From: Pseudalkalibacillus berkeleyi
GTDB taxonomy: Bacteria; Bacillota; Bacilli; Bacillales; Fictibacillaceae
Assembly: GCF_021608225.1 (NCBI RefSeq)
Contig: NZ_JAKIJS010000001.1
Location: forward strand, 682,001-746,000
Direction of reading: 5' to 3'
DNA length: 64,000 bases
Shown piece after piece: positions 8,793 through 17,105 of this stretch. Position 1 is the first letter of the stretch, and each line of letters starts with the position of its first letter. The translations under genes and the position numbers were made by a program. Under the pieces are notes generated by a model. It did not search any database. It was not told the origin of the DNA and saw nothing but the letters and a program-made list of their open reading frames with translations.

Positions 8793-8827
8793 GTCGAACC
8801 TGAATGCCAGGTTCGATTTTTTATTTG
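8793..8827 (+). terminator. terminator of yitV
   Basis: A perfect 9-bp stem TCGAACCTG / CAGGTTCGA with a five-base loop and a T-rich tail. Confidence 0.9.
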
Positions 8828-8946
8828 TGTAAACAAAATTACTGTAGCTCTTATCACTAAGCGCACCTCATTTTACATTTTTTCGAAACTCACCTCCCCA
8901 CTTTAAGGCTTAACTTTGTATTTATAGAGTGAAAGGGGGTGAGACA

Positions 8947-9165
8947 ATGGCTACAGCAGTTTTGGACGATACGAGGCTCACGATTACATTTGACGCTGGA
9001 GTGGATAATGAAGGGAAGCCAGTTTACAAACGGAAAAATTTCAACAACATCAAGACAACTGCAACCCATGACCAAATGTTTGAAATGGTGCAAGCATTAG
9101 CGCCTCTTCAACAATATCCAGTCAGTCAAATCGAGCGATCCAATGCTTTTGACTTAAGCGAGTAG
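8947..9165 (+). CDS. DUF1659 family protein
   Basis: A 72-residue soluble protein starting MATAVLDDTRLTITFDAGVD with the KRKNFNNIKT segment typical of DUF1659. The function of the family is unknown. The start at ATG 8947 follows AAAGGGGGTGAGA. It is followed at 35 bases by a DUF2922 gene and then a YvrJ gene; the three families tend to occur together in Bacillaceae, which suggests they act together. Confidence 0.8.
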   Translation: MATAVLDDTRLTITFDAGVDNEGKPVYKRKNFNNIKTTATHDQMFEMVQALAPLQQYPVSQIERSNAFDLSE

Positions 9166-9200
9166 CATGATGGAAATGAATAAGAAAGGAGGAATTGCAA

Positions 9201-9419
9201 ATGGCAAAGCAGATTGAACTACTATTTGAAAATGAGGAAGGCGGCACGGTTCGTATTTCGCTAGAAGAGCCTGTAGAGCCGGTTGATACGTTAGCGCTAA
9301 ATTCTGCGATGGATAAGATTATCTCAGACAATGCGTTGATCTCATCTGGTGGAGATCTTGTCGCTAAAAGAGGCGCAAGAATCGTTGAGCGAAATGTCAC
9401 GGATGTACCGTTAGCATAA
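9201..9419 (+). CDS. DUF2922 family protein
   Basis: A 72-residue protein beginning MAKQIELLFENEEGGTVRIS, with the DALVSS-like region NALISSGGDL and the ending RIVERNVTDVPL characteristic of DUF2922. It is predicted to be a small beta-rich soluble domain; no catalytic motif is visible. ATG 9201 follows AAAGGAGGAATTGC and was chosen over an earlier in-frame codon. It is in one transcript with the DUF1659 gene. Role unknown. Confidence 0.8.
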   Translation: MAKQIELLFENEEGGTVRISLEEPVEPVDTLALNSAMDKIISDNALISSGGDLVAKRGARIVERNVTDVPLA

Positions 9420-9438
9420 ACAATACCATATTCAATTA

Positions 9439-9470
9439 GAGAGGGGCGAATAGTTGTCCTTCTCTTTTTG
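9439..9470 (+). terminator. weak terminator after the DUF2922 gene
   Basis: GAGAGGG and CCTTCTC form a short wobble-containing stem followed by five T. It may partly separate the two DUF genes from the YvrJ gene. Confidence 0.5.
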
Positions 9471-9529
9471 CCTGTTAAGCATATAAATTTTCAGATACAA
9501 TTTCACTTTAATTAGAAAGGGGTGAGAAG

Positions 9530-9667
9530 ATGGACCAGTGGATTTCGATGTTGAGTGAATTTGGATTTCCCGTTGTCGTAACGCTCTATTTACTTCACAG
9601 GATTGAATCTAAATTGGATTCATTGAATCAATCCATTCTCAATCTTCCAAACCATTTAAAGAGTTAA
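9530..9667 (+). CDS. YvrJ family protein, 45 aa
   Basis: A 45-residue product starting MDQWISMLSEFGFPVVVTL. A hydrophobic segment of about 17 residues (FGFPVVVTLYLL) is followed by RIESKLDSLNQSI, a predicted amphipathic helix. This is the typical YvrJ layout of one membrane helix plus a short coiled tail, similar in size to phage holin-like or bacteriocin-like small proteins, but no activity is established. The ribosome site is AAAGGGGTGAGAAG. It closes the DUF1659-DUF2922 cluster. Confidence 0.78.
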   Translation: MDQWISMLSEFGFPVVVTLYLLHRIESKLDSLNQSILNLPNHLKS

Positions 9668-9739
9668 TGCGGATTGTTTTATGTCATGCACCTAATGGGT
9701 TATACTAGGGAAAGAAACTGTAAGAGGAAGGGGTTCGTT

Positions 9740-10051
9740 ATGGCTAACGAAGAAGTAAATGAGAAGTTGATGGAAGCACTAGAAGAGGTTGAAGACCCTG
9801 AACTAGGTGTGGACATTGTAAATTTAGGATTAGTGTATAATGTAGAATTAGATGAAGAGAGTATAGCGAGGGTTACGATGACATTGACTGCAATGGGTTG
9901 TCCTTTAGCAGGTACGATTACAAATGATGTGCGAAATGCGCTTATCGATTTCGATGAGGTTAAAGAAGTAGATGTAAATATCGTTTGGAATCCACCTTGG
10001 ACGAAAGATAAAATGTCCCGCTATGCAAAAATTGCACTAGGCATCCAATAA
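9740..10051 (+). CDS. yitW: MIP18/DUF59 family metal-sulfur cluster assembly protein
   Basis: A 103-residue protein of the SufT/MIP18 type: EALEEVEDPELGVDIVNLGLVY is followed by MTLTAMGCPLAG, with the single conserved cysteine near residue 57. Relatives help mature iron-sulphur proteins. The start at 9740 was chosen because GAGGAAGGGG precedes it and the 22 upstream residues do not look like the family. It keeps the yitV-yitW order of B. subtilis. A strong terminator follows. Confidence 0.88.
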   Translation: MANEEVNEKLMEALEEVEDPELGVDIVNLGLVYNVELDEESIARVTMTLTAMGCPLAGTITNDVRNALIDFDEVKEVDVNIVWNPPWTKDKMSRYAKIALGIQ

Positions 10052-10067
10052 AATAAAGACTGGAATA

Positions 10068-10107
10068 AAGTTGACTCTCTATGTGATTTCGAGAGTCAAC
10101 TTTTTTA
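10068..10107 (+). terminator. terminator of yitW
   Basis: GTTGACTCTC pairs exactly with GAGAGTCAAC, followed by six T. Confidence 0.9.
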
Positions 10108-10183
10108 ACATAAAAAATTAAAAGTGAATGCGATTACATACTTTGATAAAATAGGCTTGGATAGAATAAAGGTGGTATAAACG

Positions 10184-11452
10184 ATGGTAGTTGAGCGTAG
10201 AAAACCGATTTCAATTGGGGAAGCGGTAGTAAGAGTTTTACAATATCCCCTTCAATTAGAAGTGGAGCATGTACATATTGGAACCTCATTGGACCGAATT
10301 TTAGCAGAGGATGTTGTAGCTGATCACGATGTGCCGCCATTTGATCGGTCTCCTTACGATGGCTTTGCGCTAAGAGCAGAAGACACGAGACATGCCTCAA
10401 CAGATTCACCTGTCACTTTAGAGGTGATCGAGGAAATTGGTGCAGGACAAGTAGCCAAGCAAAAGATTGAAGCAGGTCAAGCAATCCGAATCATGACGGG
10501 TGCTGCAATTCCTGAAGGAGCAACCGCTGTTTCCATGTTTGAAGTTGTTAAAGAAACGAAACGAGATACTAAAGCAACCATTGAGCTTAAACGATCATTT
10601 AAAGAAGGCCAAAATATTGCGAAGCAAGGAGAAGATACCGAAGAGGGTAGTATGCTAATCCAAAAGGGTACGATCATTACACCGGGTGTAATTGCAATTC
10701 TCTCTACTTTCGGATACTCAAATGTATCCGTTTGGCGGAAACCTAGAATTGGCATATATGCAACTGGTACGGAGCTGCTTGATATCGATGAACCATTACA
10801 ACCTGGTAAAATTCGAAATTCAAATGCCTATATGATCGCTGCTCAAATTCGTAACATGGGTGGAGAGCCTGTTTATTTGGGTAAATTGGCTGATGATTTC
10901 CAAACCTGTTTCGAAGCAGTTAAATCCTCGATTGAAGTTTATGATGCGCTCATTACTACTGGTGGCGTGTCAGTCGGTGATTTTGATTATTTACCTGACA
11001 TTTATCAAGAACTTGGAGCCCGTACACTTTTTAATAAAATTGCTATGCGTCCCGGGAGTGTGACAACCGTTGCTGAGCTAAATGGAAAGCTCCTATTTGG
11101 CTTGTCAGGAAATCCTTCTGCGTGCTTTGTTGGTGGTGAATTACTCGTCCGCCCTTTCATTTTAAAGAGTATGCAGTCAAATCCATTCCTAGCGAAAACA
11201 AGAGCTACATTGTCTAAAGACTTTCCTAAACCGAATCCATTTACGCGACTTGTGCGTAGTCAAGTGAACTACTCTCCTAAAGGTGTTTATGTAACACCTA
11301 CTGGTTTGGACAAGTCTAGTTCAGTCACTGCAATTGCCGAAGCGGATGCATTTATCATTCTGCCAGGAGGAACGAGAGGGTTCATGGCTGGAGACGAGGT
11401 TGATGTAATGTTGTTCAGTAAAGAAAGTAGCTCTAATCCATGGGAAGTATGA
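10184..11452 (+). CDS. moeA: molybdopterin molybdenumtransferase MoeA
   Basis: MoeA inserts molybdate into molybdopterin-AMP, the last step of basic molybdenum cofactor synthesis. The 422-residue protein has the usual order: an N-terminal domain with DRSPYDGFAL, the MTGAAIPEGA motif, a MogA-like central domain with the GTELLD and TTGGVSVGDFDYL motifs, MRPG and GLSGNPSACFV, and a C-terminal beta domain. It starts at ATG 10184 behind AAAGGTGG. Its stop overlaps the start of mobB (ATGA), so the two are translationally coupled. It leads the moeA-mobB-moaE-moaD operon. Confidence 0.95.
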   Translation: MVVERRKPISIGEAVVRVLQYPLQLEVEHVHIGTSLDRILAEDVVADHDVPPFDRSPYDGFALRAEDTRHASTDSPVTLEVIEEIGAGQVAKQKIEAGQAIRIMTGAAIPEGATAVSMFEVVKETKRDTKATIELKRSFKEGQNIAKQGEDTEEGSMLIQKGTIITPGVIAILSTFGYSNVSVWRKPRIGIYATGTELLDIDEPLQPGKIRNSNAYMIAAQIRNMGGEPVYLGKLADDFQTCFEAVKSSIEVYDALITTGGVSVGDFDYLPDIYQELGARTLFNKIAMRPGSVTTVAELNGKLLFGLSGNPSACFVGGELLVRPFILKSMQSNPFLAKTRATLSKDFPKPNPFTRLVRSQVNYSPKGVYVTPTGLDKSSSVTAIAEADAFIILPGGTRGFMAGDEVDVMLFSKESSSNPWEV

Positions 11453-11961
11453 TACCAATTTTACAAGTAGTGGGCTTTAAGAAGAGTGGTAAGACGACTG
11501 TACTTGAACATTTAGTCGACCACTGCCAACAAAAAGGGTATCGTGTAGGTGTTATTAAACACCATGGACACGGGGGAAGACCTGACACAATTGAATCTGA
11601 TCAAACAGATACAGGAAGATTGCGTTCACAAGGTGCTTATGCAACGGCTGTAGAAGGTGAAGGTACCCTTATCATACATGTAGATAGTGAAGAAACAATC
11701 TTACTAGATCAAATCATTACGTTGTATCAACAGCTGCCGATCGATATCATATTTATAGAAGGATACAAAAGTAATCACTATCCAAAAGTCGTTGTCGCTG
11801 AAAATGAACGGGATTATAAAGAATTGAAGGATAACTGCAGTCATATTATTGCTTCCATTATACGGTTTGACCCGAAAGATTCGTTATCGACATCTTTTTC
11901 AATAGAGGATCCAAAGGGTTATTGTGAATTTATCATGGCAAGGATTTTGGATAGGAGCTGA
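11449..11961 (+). CDS. mobB: molybdopterin-guanine dinucleotide biosynthesis protein MobB
   Basis: A small GTP-binding protein of 170 residues with a Walker A loop GFKKSGKTT near residues 8-16 and the family motif IKHHGHG plus IFIEGYK. MobB assists conversion of molybdopterin to the guanine dinucleotide form used by DMSO-reductase-type enzymes. The start ATG 11449 overlaps the moeA stop; an ATG nine bases earlier is also possible. The next gene begins four bases after its stop. Confidence 0.92.
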   Translation: MIPILQVVGFKKSGKTTVLEHLVDHCQQKGYRVGVIKHHGHGGRPDTIESDQTDTGRLRSQGAYATAVEGEGTLIIHVDSEETILLDQIITLYQQLPIDIIFIEGYKSNHYPKVVVAENERDYKELKDNCSHIIASIIRFDPKDSLSTSFSIEDPKGYCEFIMARILDRS

Positions 11962-11965
11962 GCGT

Positions 11966-12436
11966 GTGATTGAAAATTACAGGATTATTAAAGAAGAAAT
12001 TGAGGTAAATAAAGTAATAAATCGAGTCGTCCATCCGCATGCTGGTGCAATTAATACATTTATAGGTACAGTAAGAGAACTAACAAATGAGAAAAGGACA
12101 CTCTATTTAGAATATGATGCATATGTCCCTATGGCAGAAAAAAAGCTAAAACAAATAGGCGACGAAATTTGTGCAAAATGGAAAGAAGCTCGTGTTGCTA
12201 TTGTGCATAGGATTGGGCGATTAGACATTACTGATATAGCTGTCGTTATTGCAGTTTCAACTCCACATAGAGCAGATTCTTATGAAGCAAGTCGATACGC
12301 AATTGAACGAATCAAAGAAATCGTTCCCATATGGAAGAAGGAACATTGGGAAGACGGTGAAGAATGGATTGGTGACCAAAAGGAAAACAAACGTTATCCG
12401 TCAGGTAAACCAGGAAAGGAGCTTTTGAATGATTAA
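11966..12436 (+). CDS. moaE: molybdopterin synthase catalytic subunit MoaE
   Basis: MoaE with MoaD turns cyclic pyranopterin phosphate into molybdopterin. The 156-residue protein has the GAINTFIGTVRE core, the LEYDAYVPMAEK strand, HRIGRLDI, and the late WKKEHWEDG motif containing the active-site lysine region. I chose GTG 11966, eight bases after AGGAGC and four after the mobB stop, rather than an ATG inside mobB. Its end overlaps moaD by eight bases. Confidence 0.93.
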   Translation: MIENYRIIKEEIEVNKVINRVVHPHAGAINTFIGTVRELTNEKRTLYLEYDAYVPMAEKKLKQIGDEICAKWKEARVAIVHRIGRLDITDIAVVIAVSTPHRADSYEASRYAIERIKEIVPIWKKEHWEDGEEWIGDQKENKRYPSGKPGKELLND

Positions 12437-12665
12437 TATTATGTTATTTGCAGGTCTCCAAGAAAAAGCGGGAAAGAATCAGCTTTCAATTGATAAAGAT
12501 GAAATGACTGTCAATGAGATTGTCGCTTATATAAAAGGTAGTGAAGTAAATTTAAACTTAACGAATGTGATGGTCGCGGTAAATGAAGAGTTTGTCAGTA
12601 ATCCTGAGCAAGTTGTTAAGTCGGGGGATGCTGTTGCCCTTCTCCCGCCAGTAAGTGGCGGTTAA
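12429..12665 (+). CDS. moaD: molybdopterin synthase sulfur carrier subunit MoaD
   Basis: A ubiquitin-fold sulphur carrier of 78 residues ending LLPPVSGG; the terminal Gly-Gly is adenylated and thiocarboxylated by MoeB and donates sulphur in the MoaE reaction. The start overlaps moaE, with AAAGGAGC upstream. moaA, moaC and moeB are not in this window, so the pathway must be completed elsewhere. Its stop overlaps the stop of a convergent small gene. Confidence 0.93.
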   Translation: MINIMLFAGLQEKAGKNQLSIDKDEMTVNEIVAYIKGSEVNLNLTNVMVAVNEEFVSNPEQVVKSGDAVALLPPVSGG

Positions 12666-12796
12666 TCAGCTTCATTCTCTTTCGCACAATTGAAACATAA
12701 GATTTCACCTTTATCGGTTTGGACACCATTTAAAAAGCCATCCAAACAGAAGATAGAAGCGTTACAAACATAACACTTTCCGATATATTCCTTCAT
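12662..12796 (-). CDS. small four-cysteine zinc-ribbon-like protein, 44 aa
   Basis: ATG 12796 behind AAAGGAG gives 44 residues: MKEYIGKCYVCNASIFCLDG near the start and EILCFNCAKE near the end. The two CxxC pairs (CYVC and CFNC) are the layout of a minimal zinc ribbon. I do not recognise the exact family. The stop overlaps the moaD stop on the other strand, so the two transcripts meet tail to tail. Confidence 0.7.
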   Translation of the reverse strand: MKEYIGKCYVCNASIFCLDGFLNGVQTDKGEILCFNCAKENEAD

Positions 12797-12870
12797 TTAA
12801 ATGCACTCCTTTATCATTATAAGTATTTATGCATACATTATCTCTAATGGAGCGAATAATTTCTAGATAA

Positions 12871-12923
12871 AAAAGAAGTGACCACGAGAGGATGACTTAA
12901 ATCCTTCATGGTCACTTCTTTAT
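12871..12923 (-). terminator. terminator of uppP
   Basis: A 13-bp stem AAAGAAGTGACCA / TGGTCACTTCTTT with an inner hairpin lies 10 bases past the uppP stop and is followed on the minus strand by TTTTTTA. Confidence 0.88.
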
Positions 12924-12932
12924 ATTGTACGA

Positions 12933-13745
12933 TTACATGAACAACAGGATGAGAGGTCCTACGATAAAGCAATAGATCGCAAAATACTTTAAGTTCCCGC
13001 GTTCCATAATATTCATCAACCATTTTAATGAAAAGTAAGATGCAATAAATGAAATTAAGAATGCCACTAAATATGGGATTAGAAGAGTATCGAGTGTTGG
13101 GTCATCTTTAAGATCACCAATACTCAAAACCATCGTCCCGACACTTACAGGAATATAGAGTAGAAATGAATATCGTAAAGCAGTTTGTTGTTTCATTCCT
13201 AGTCCCATCGCCGCTACAATCGTAGCACCTGAGCGACTGATTCCTGGAATAAGTGCAATGGCTTGGGCGAATCCGACAATCAACGCATCTTTAATAGAAA
13301 GATCTTGATCGTTCTTCCTCCCTCGTAGGTTACGAATAAGCCATAGAGCAATACCTGTAATGATTAAAGTGACGCCGATTACTTTAATATACTTCAAATT
13401 ATCTGAGATGTAATCTTCTGCTAAGATCCCGATCACTGCAGCTGGAATCGTACCGATAATCAAATATACGATAAACATGAAATCTGAGCGGTATTCTTTA
13501 TTTCTTGTTTGCGTAAATTTCAATCCATTTGTTGTTAATCGGACTAAGTCTTCTCGATATATGACGAGCACTGCTAATAACGAAGCGAAATTCATGAATA
13601 CCTCAAAGCCGAATCCTTTAATATGTATATCTAGAATTTTCTCAGCAAGAACCAAATGTCCGCTTGATGAAATGGGAATCGGTTCTGTGATCCCTTGAAT
13701 TAGTCCAAAGAAAGCATATTTTATTAATAAGAATAGTTGTTCCAT
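12933..13745 (-). CDS. uppP: undecaprenyl-diphosphatase UppP (BacA)
   Basis: UppP removes a phosphate from undecaprenyl diphosphate, recycling the lipid carrier of wall synthesis; overproduction gives bacitracin resistance. The 270-residue protein has about eight membrane segments and both family motifs: the [10 protein letters not shown] segment near residue 21 and [10 protein letters not shown] near 175. The first motif usually reads EFLPVSSTGH, so the glutamate position is kept in a slightly different context, as in the Bacillus type. ATG 13745 follows GGAGGAAC. Transcribed alone. Confidence 0.93.
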   Translation of the reverse strand: MEQLFLLIKYAFFGLIQGITEPIPISSSGHLVLAEKILDIHIKGFGFEVFMNFASLLAVLVIYREDLVRLTTNGLKFTQTRNKEYRSDFMFIVYLIIGTIPAAVIGILAEDYISDNLKYIKVIGVTLIITGIALWLIRNLRGRKNDQDLSIKDALIVGFAQAIALIPGISRSGATIVAAMGLGMKQQTALRYSFLLYIPVSVGTMVLSIGDLKDDPTLDTLLIPYLVAFLISFIASYFSLKWLMNIMERGNLKYFAIYCFIVGPLILLFM

Positions 13746-13905
13746 TCAGTGTTCCTCCAGTTACGTCTCTTTTTATCACATGTAGTCATTAAACAATAAA
13801 TTAGGCTGTACGTAAAGAGACAAAATTGTGATACTTGTTTTGAACTTGTCCTTACACAAATTTTAATTTAGATGAATATCATGTGAGTGTAAGGGAGGGA
13901 AGATT

Positions 13906-14199
13906 GTGTCTTACCGTAAATATATGAAAGCAATGAACACTCATAACCAACAAATGATGAAAATGTGTAAAAAGCATGCGAATCAATATGTGCAATGTAA
14001 CATGATGGATGGGAAAGTTTATGAAGGATATGTAGAAAAAGTCGATAAGCAAAATGTATACTTAATTGTAGAAATTCAATATAAGAAGAAAAGTGGTCAA
14101 GAAAGGCCTTATATGGGCTTTCCAGAGCACGGGTTAGGATTCCAACGTTTAATCCTTCCGCTACATCTCCTTACTGCTGTATCGCTCATCAACTACTAA
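13906..14199 (+). CDS. small Sm-like (LSm-fold) protein of unknown role
   Basis: A 97-residue protein from GTG 13906, behind GGGAGGGAAG. The segment NQYVQCNMMDGKVYEGYVEKVDK followed by a hydrophobic strand (NVYLIVEI) looks like the Sm1 motif of Hfq/LSm proteins: a basic N-terminal helix, then a strand-rich core in which DGK-x-YEGYV matches DG-x-x-x-GxV. The C-terminal half ends in a hydrophobic run (LILPLHLLTAVSLI). Whether it binds RNA is unknown. A single gene with its own terminator. Confidence 0.65.
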   Translation: MSYRKYMKAMNTHNQQMMKMCKKHANQYVQCNMMDGKVYEGYVEKVDKQNVYLIVEIQYKKKSGQERPYMGFPEHGLGFQRLILPLHLLTAVSLINY

Positions 14200-14204
14200 T
14201 ATTG

Positions 14205-14232
14205 AAAGTCACCAATGTCGGTGGCTTTTTTT
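14205..14232 (+). terminator. terminator after the Sm-like gene
   Basis: AAGTCACC and GGTGGCTT form a short stem followed by seven T. Confidence 0.8.
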
Positions 14233-14334
14233 GTTATGGATGTTCTCATAGGAAATGAGCCTTTATATTTTAAGCAAAATATTTCATTAATTTCTTACTT
14301 AAAGTAAATCCTACTGTTGAAAGGAGTGAAACAA

Positions 14335-14514
14335 ATGGGACAAAACCATCAATTTAACCCAGGCCAGAAAGCACCTAACAATGGAGTTTATGTAGAAATT
14401 GGGGAGACGGGGAGCATGGTCACAAACCCGAAGGAAGTTAAGATGCATGCTGGGGATACGTTTCCGGAAACGAGTAATCATAATCGCAAGTGGACCTACA
14501 AAAGAAAACCTTAA
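14335..14514 (+). CDS. yjzC: YjzC family protein, 59 aa
   Basis: A small protein starting MGQNHQFNPGQKAPNNGVYV and carrying the family segments EIGETGS and GDTFPET. YjzC homologues are widespread in Bacillus and their function is unknown. ATG 14335 follows AAAGGAGTGAAAC; an in-frame codon 18 bases earlier overlaps that ribosome site. In B. subtilis yjzC is in the same region as yjzD and yjaU, as here. Confidence 0.85.
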   Translation: MGQNHQFNPGQKAPNNGVYVEIGETGSMVTNPKEVKMHAGDTFPETSNHNRKWTYKRKP

Positions 14515-14724
14515 AACGTCTTCGTAAGACAAGTGATCTGAACGTATGTTCAATTTCATCTTGATATTCCATGATTTTAATACTAAAATAAATATACACA
14601 TAAACTAATAAAAATAATTGTCAGACTAAAAGGAGTGGGGAACAGAAAGAGAAAAAGGTTGGTGTGTTTTACTATACTAAAGAGAAAAACGAATAAAAAT
14701 GCAAATTTCCGGGGGAGGAAGAAA

Positions 14725-15537
14725 ATGAAGAAATCAATTAAAAGTTTATTCGCACTAACGATGGTTGGCATGTTAGCCATCCTTGCAGCATGTGGTGGAA
14801 GTGATAGTGGGTCTGGTGACAAAGGGAAGAAGTTAGAGGTCGTAACAGATGCCGCTTACGCACCCTTTGAATATATGGACAAGGGTGAGATCACTGGTTT
14901 TGATATTGACTTCCTAAACGCAGTTATGAAAGAAGCTGGATACGAAAGTGAATTCAAAAATATAGGTTGGGATCCTCTATTCGCAGAAATCCAAGGTGAA
15001 AAAGCTGACCTCGCCATTTCAGCCATTACCATAAATGAGGAACGTAAAGAATCATTTGATTTCTCAACGCCATACTTCGAATCGACGAATATGATATTAG
15101 TCCCAGAAGATAGTGATATCAAAAGTGCAGAAGATTTAAAAGGGAAGAAAGTCGCTGTGCAAAACGGTACGACAGGACAAGCTGCGGTTGAAAGTATCCT
15201 AGGGAAGAACCACAAGAACATCAAAAAATTTGAAAACAACACCTTAGCGATCATGGAATTGATTCAAGGTGGTGCTGATGCAGTGGTTGCGGATAATACC
15301 GTTGTAATTGAATATGCAAAGAACAATCCAGACAAGAAATTAAAGACGATTAAGGATGAAAAGAATTTCGAATCTGAGTTTTATGGCCTCATGTTTCCAA
15401 AGGGTAGTGACTTGAAAGCAGACTTTGATAAAGCTGTTAAAGAAGTCATTAATAACGGAACTTACTCTGAAATTTACAAAGAGTGGTTCGGTGATGAACC
15501 AGATTTGGAAGCTTTAAAAAAGCAAATGGAAAAATAA
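14725..15537 (+). CDS. polar amino acid ABC transporter substrate-binding lipoprotein
   Basis: An extracellular binding protein of 270 residues. It has a lipoprotein signal (lipobox LAAC, cysteine at about 23), an acidic linker, then EVVTDAAYAPFEYMDKGEI, the standard opening of family 3 solute-binding proteins for glutamine, arginine or similar amino acids. YGLMFPKGSD near the end is typical too. ATG 14725 follows GGGGGAGGAAG. Upstream lies an A/T-rich leader. A hairpin separates it from the permease gene, which probably makes the binding protein more abundant than the membrane parts. Confidence 0.9.
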   Translation: MKKSIKSLFALTMVGMLAILAACGGSDSGSGDKGKKLEVVTDAAYAPFEYMDKGEITGFDIDFLNAVMKEAGYESEFKNIGWDPLFAEIQGEKADLAISAITINEERKESFDFSTPYFESTNMILVPEDSDIKSAEDLKGKKVAVQNGTTGQAAVESILGKNHKNIKKFENNTLAIMELIQGGADAVVADNTVVIEYAKNNPDKKLKTIKDEKNFESEFYGLMFPKGSDLKADFDKAVKEVINNGTYSEIYKEWFGDEPDLEALKKQMEK

Positions 15538-15549
15538 TAGCATCATATA

Positions 15550-15585
15550 AAAAATGCGTAACGAAACTTGGTTACGCATTTTCTA
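15550..15585 (+). terminator. intra-operon hairpin (partial terminator)
   Basis: AAAATGCGTAAC pairs with GTTACGCATTTT right after the binding protein gene. It is likely an attenuating terminator or a 3-prime stabiliser. Confidence 0.75.
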
Positions 15586-15609
15586 CAGAGAGGCAGAGGG
15601 AGAGGACAT

Positions 15610-16266
15610 ATGAATCTCAGATTTGATCTACTAATAGATTATGCACCATTCTTCTTAAAGGGGACGTTATACACAATTGGGTTTTCATTAGCTGGTATAC
15701 TCATCGGAACCATCTTTGGGTTATTAATTGGATTAGGAAAGTTATCACCATACAAAATCATACGATATCCACTTGATTGGTACGTTACTTTCTTCCGTGG
15801 GACACCGTTCTTTGTTCAAATTTTGCTCATTTACTTCGGTGTGGTACCATTACTGATTGGAGATTCAAATGCAATTTTTGCAGGTGTATTAGGATTATCA
15901 TTAAATGCAGCAGCTTATATAGCAGAAATATTTAGAGCGGGAATCCAGTCAATTGAGAAAGGGCAAATGGAAGCATCTCGTTCTCTTGGAATGAACTATT
16001 ATGAATCTATGCGTTATGTCATATTGCCGCAAGCAGTAAAACGAATGATTCCTCCACTAGGAAATGAGTTTATTGTGTTGATTAAGGAATCATCCATTCT
16101 TGCGATCATTGCTGCTCCTGAACTGATGTATTGGGGAAGAGCGATGCAAGGTCAATATTACCGCGTTTGGGAACCTTATTTAGCTGTAGCACTGATATAC
16201 CTCATACTAACGCTCACAGTTAGCACTGTGCTAAACTACATTGAGAGGAGATGGGCTACAGAATGA
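15610..16266 (+). CDS. polar amino acid ABC transporter permease
   Basis: A membrane component of 218 residues with about five spanning segments. It has the His/Glu/Gln/Arg/opine family signature: [16 protein letters not shown] and [22 protein letters not shown], followed by the EAA loop ([16 protein letters not shown]), which docks the ATPase. ATG 15610, behind GGGAGAGGAC, was preferred to an earlier codon in the hairpin. Its stop overlaps the next start by four bases. It works as a homodimer with the ATPase downstream. Confidence 0.92.
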   Translation: MNLRFDLLIDYAPFFLKGTLYTIGFSLAGILIGTIFGLLIGLGKLSPYKIIRYPLDWYVTFFRGTPFFVQILLIYFGVVPLLIGDSNAIFAGVLGLSLNAAAYIAEIFRAGIQSIEKGQMEASRSLGMNYYESMRYVILPQAVKRMIPPLGNEFIVLIKESSILAIIAAPELMYWGRAMQGQYYRVWEPYLAVALIYLILTLTVSTVLNYIERRWATE

Positions 16267-16985
16267 TAAACGTACAAAACTTAAAGAAATCATTTGGATC
16301 ATTAGAAGTATTAAAGGATATTAATGTAGAAATTAAGCAACAAGAGGTCGTCTGTGTCATCGGTCCATCTGGGTCGGGGAAGTCTACTTTTCTCAGATGT
16401 CTCAACTTACTTGAATCGATCACTGACGGTAAAGTTTTCATTAAAGGGGTAGATATTACCGATAAGAAAACGGATATCAATCAACTAAGGACAGATGTGG
16501 GGATGGTTTTCCAACAATTTAACCTATTTCCTCATAAAACTGTACTTGAAAATATTATGCTTTCCCCTATGAAGGTAAGAAAGCTGAGTAAAAGTAATGC
16601 AGAAAAGAAGGCACATGAATTACTTGCGAAAGTAGGTCTTTCAGAAAAAGCCTCCGTTTACCCTGGTTCTTTATCTGGTGGGCAGAAACAACGTGTTGCT
16701 ATTGCTAGAGCACTAGCAATGGAACCTGAAATCATGTTATTTGATGAACCAACGTCTGCCCTCGATCCAGAAATGGTAGGGGAAGTTCTAGAAGTAATGA
16801 AGCAGCTTGCTAAGGAAGGTATGACAATGATTGTCGTTACTCATGAAATGGGCTTTGCTAGAGAAGTTGGCGATCGTGTCATCTTCATGGATGAGGGGTA
16901 TGTCGTCGAAGAAGACGTTCCAAAGAAATTATTCGAAACGCCTCAACATGAACGAACAAAATCTTTCTTAAGTAAAATATTGTAA
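16263..16985 (+). CDS. polar amino acid ABC transporter ATP-binding protein
   Basis: The ATPase of the importer, 240 residues. Walker A is GPSGSGKST, the Q loop is VFQQFNLF, the signature is LSGGQKQR, Walker B is [14 protein letters not shown] and the switch histidine is in VVTHEMG. The sequence is closest to GlnQ/ArtM-type proteins. ATG 16263 overlaps the permease stop (ATGA) and has GGAG upstream. A terminator follows, so the operon is substrate-binding protein, permease, ATPase. Confidence 0.95.
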   Translation: MINVQNLKKSFGSLEVLKDINVEIKQQEVVCVIGPSGSGKSTFLRCLNLLESITDGKVFIKGVDITDKKTDINQLRTDVGMVFQQFNLFPHKTVLENIMLSPMKVRKLSKSNAEKKAHELLAKVGLSEKASVYPGSLSGGQKQRVAIARALAMEPEIMLFDEPTSALDPEMVGEVLEVMKQLAKEGMTMIVVTHEMGFAREVGDRVIFMDEGYVVEEDVPKKLFETPQHERTKSFLSKIL

Positions 16986-16988
16986 TGG

Positions 16989-17021
16989 TAAGAGACTGAC
17001 TTTGTCAGTCTCTTCTTTTCA
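16989..17021 (+). terminator. terminator of the amino acid ABC operon
   Basis: AAGAGACTGAC and TCAGTCTCTT with loop TTTG, followed by CTTTTC. Confidence 0.88.
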
Positions 17022-17105
17022 TTCACCGATTCAGCAGGAAAACAACAGACTGAAGATGTTTAAATCAACAAAGTATTAGAGCCTTTTACTTAAAAACAGC
17101 CAAAT

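Noticed and set aside
9530-9667. YvrJ peptide as a phage holin
   Set aside because: No endolysin or other phage gene is nearby, and the adjacent DUF1659 and DUF2922 genes point to a chromosomal cluster.
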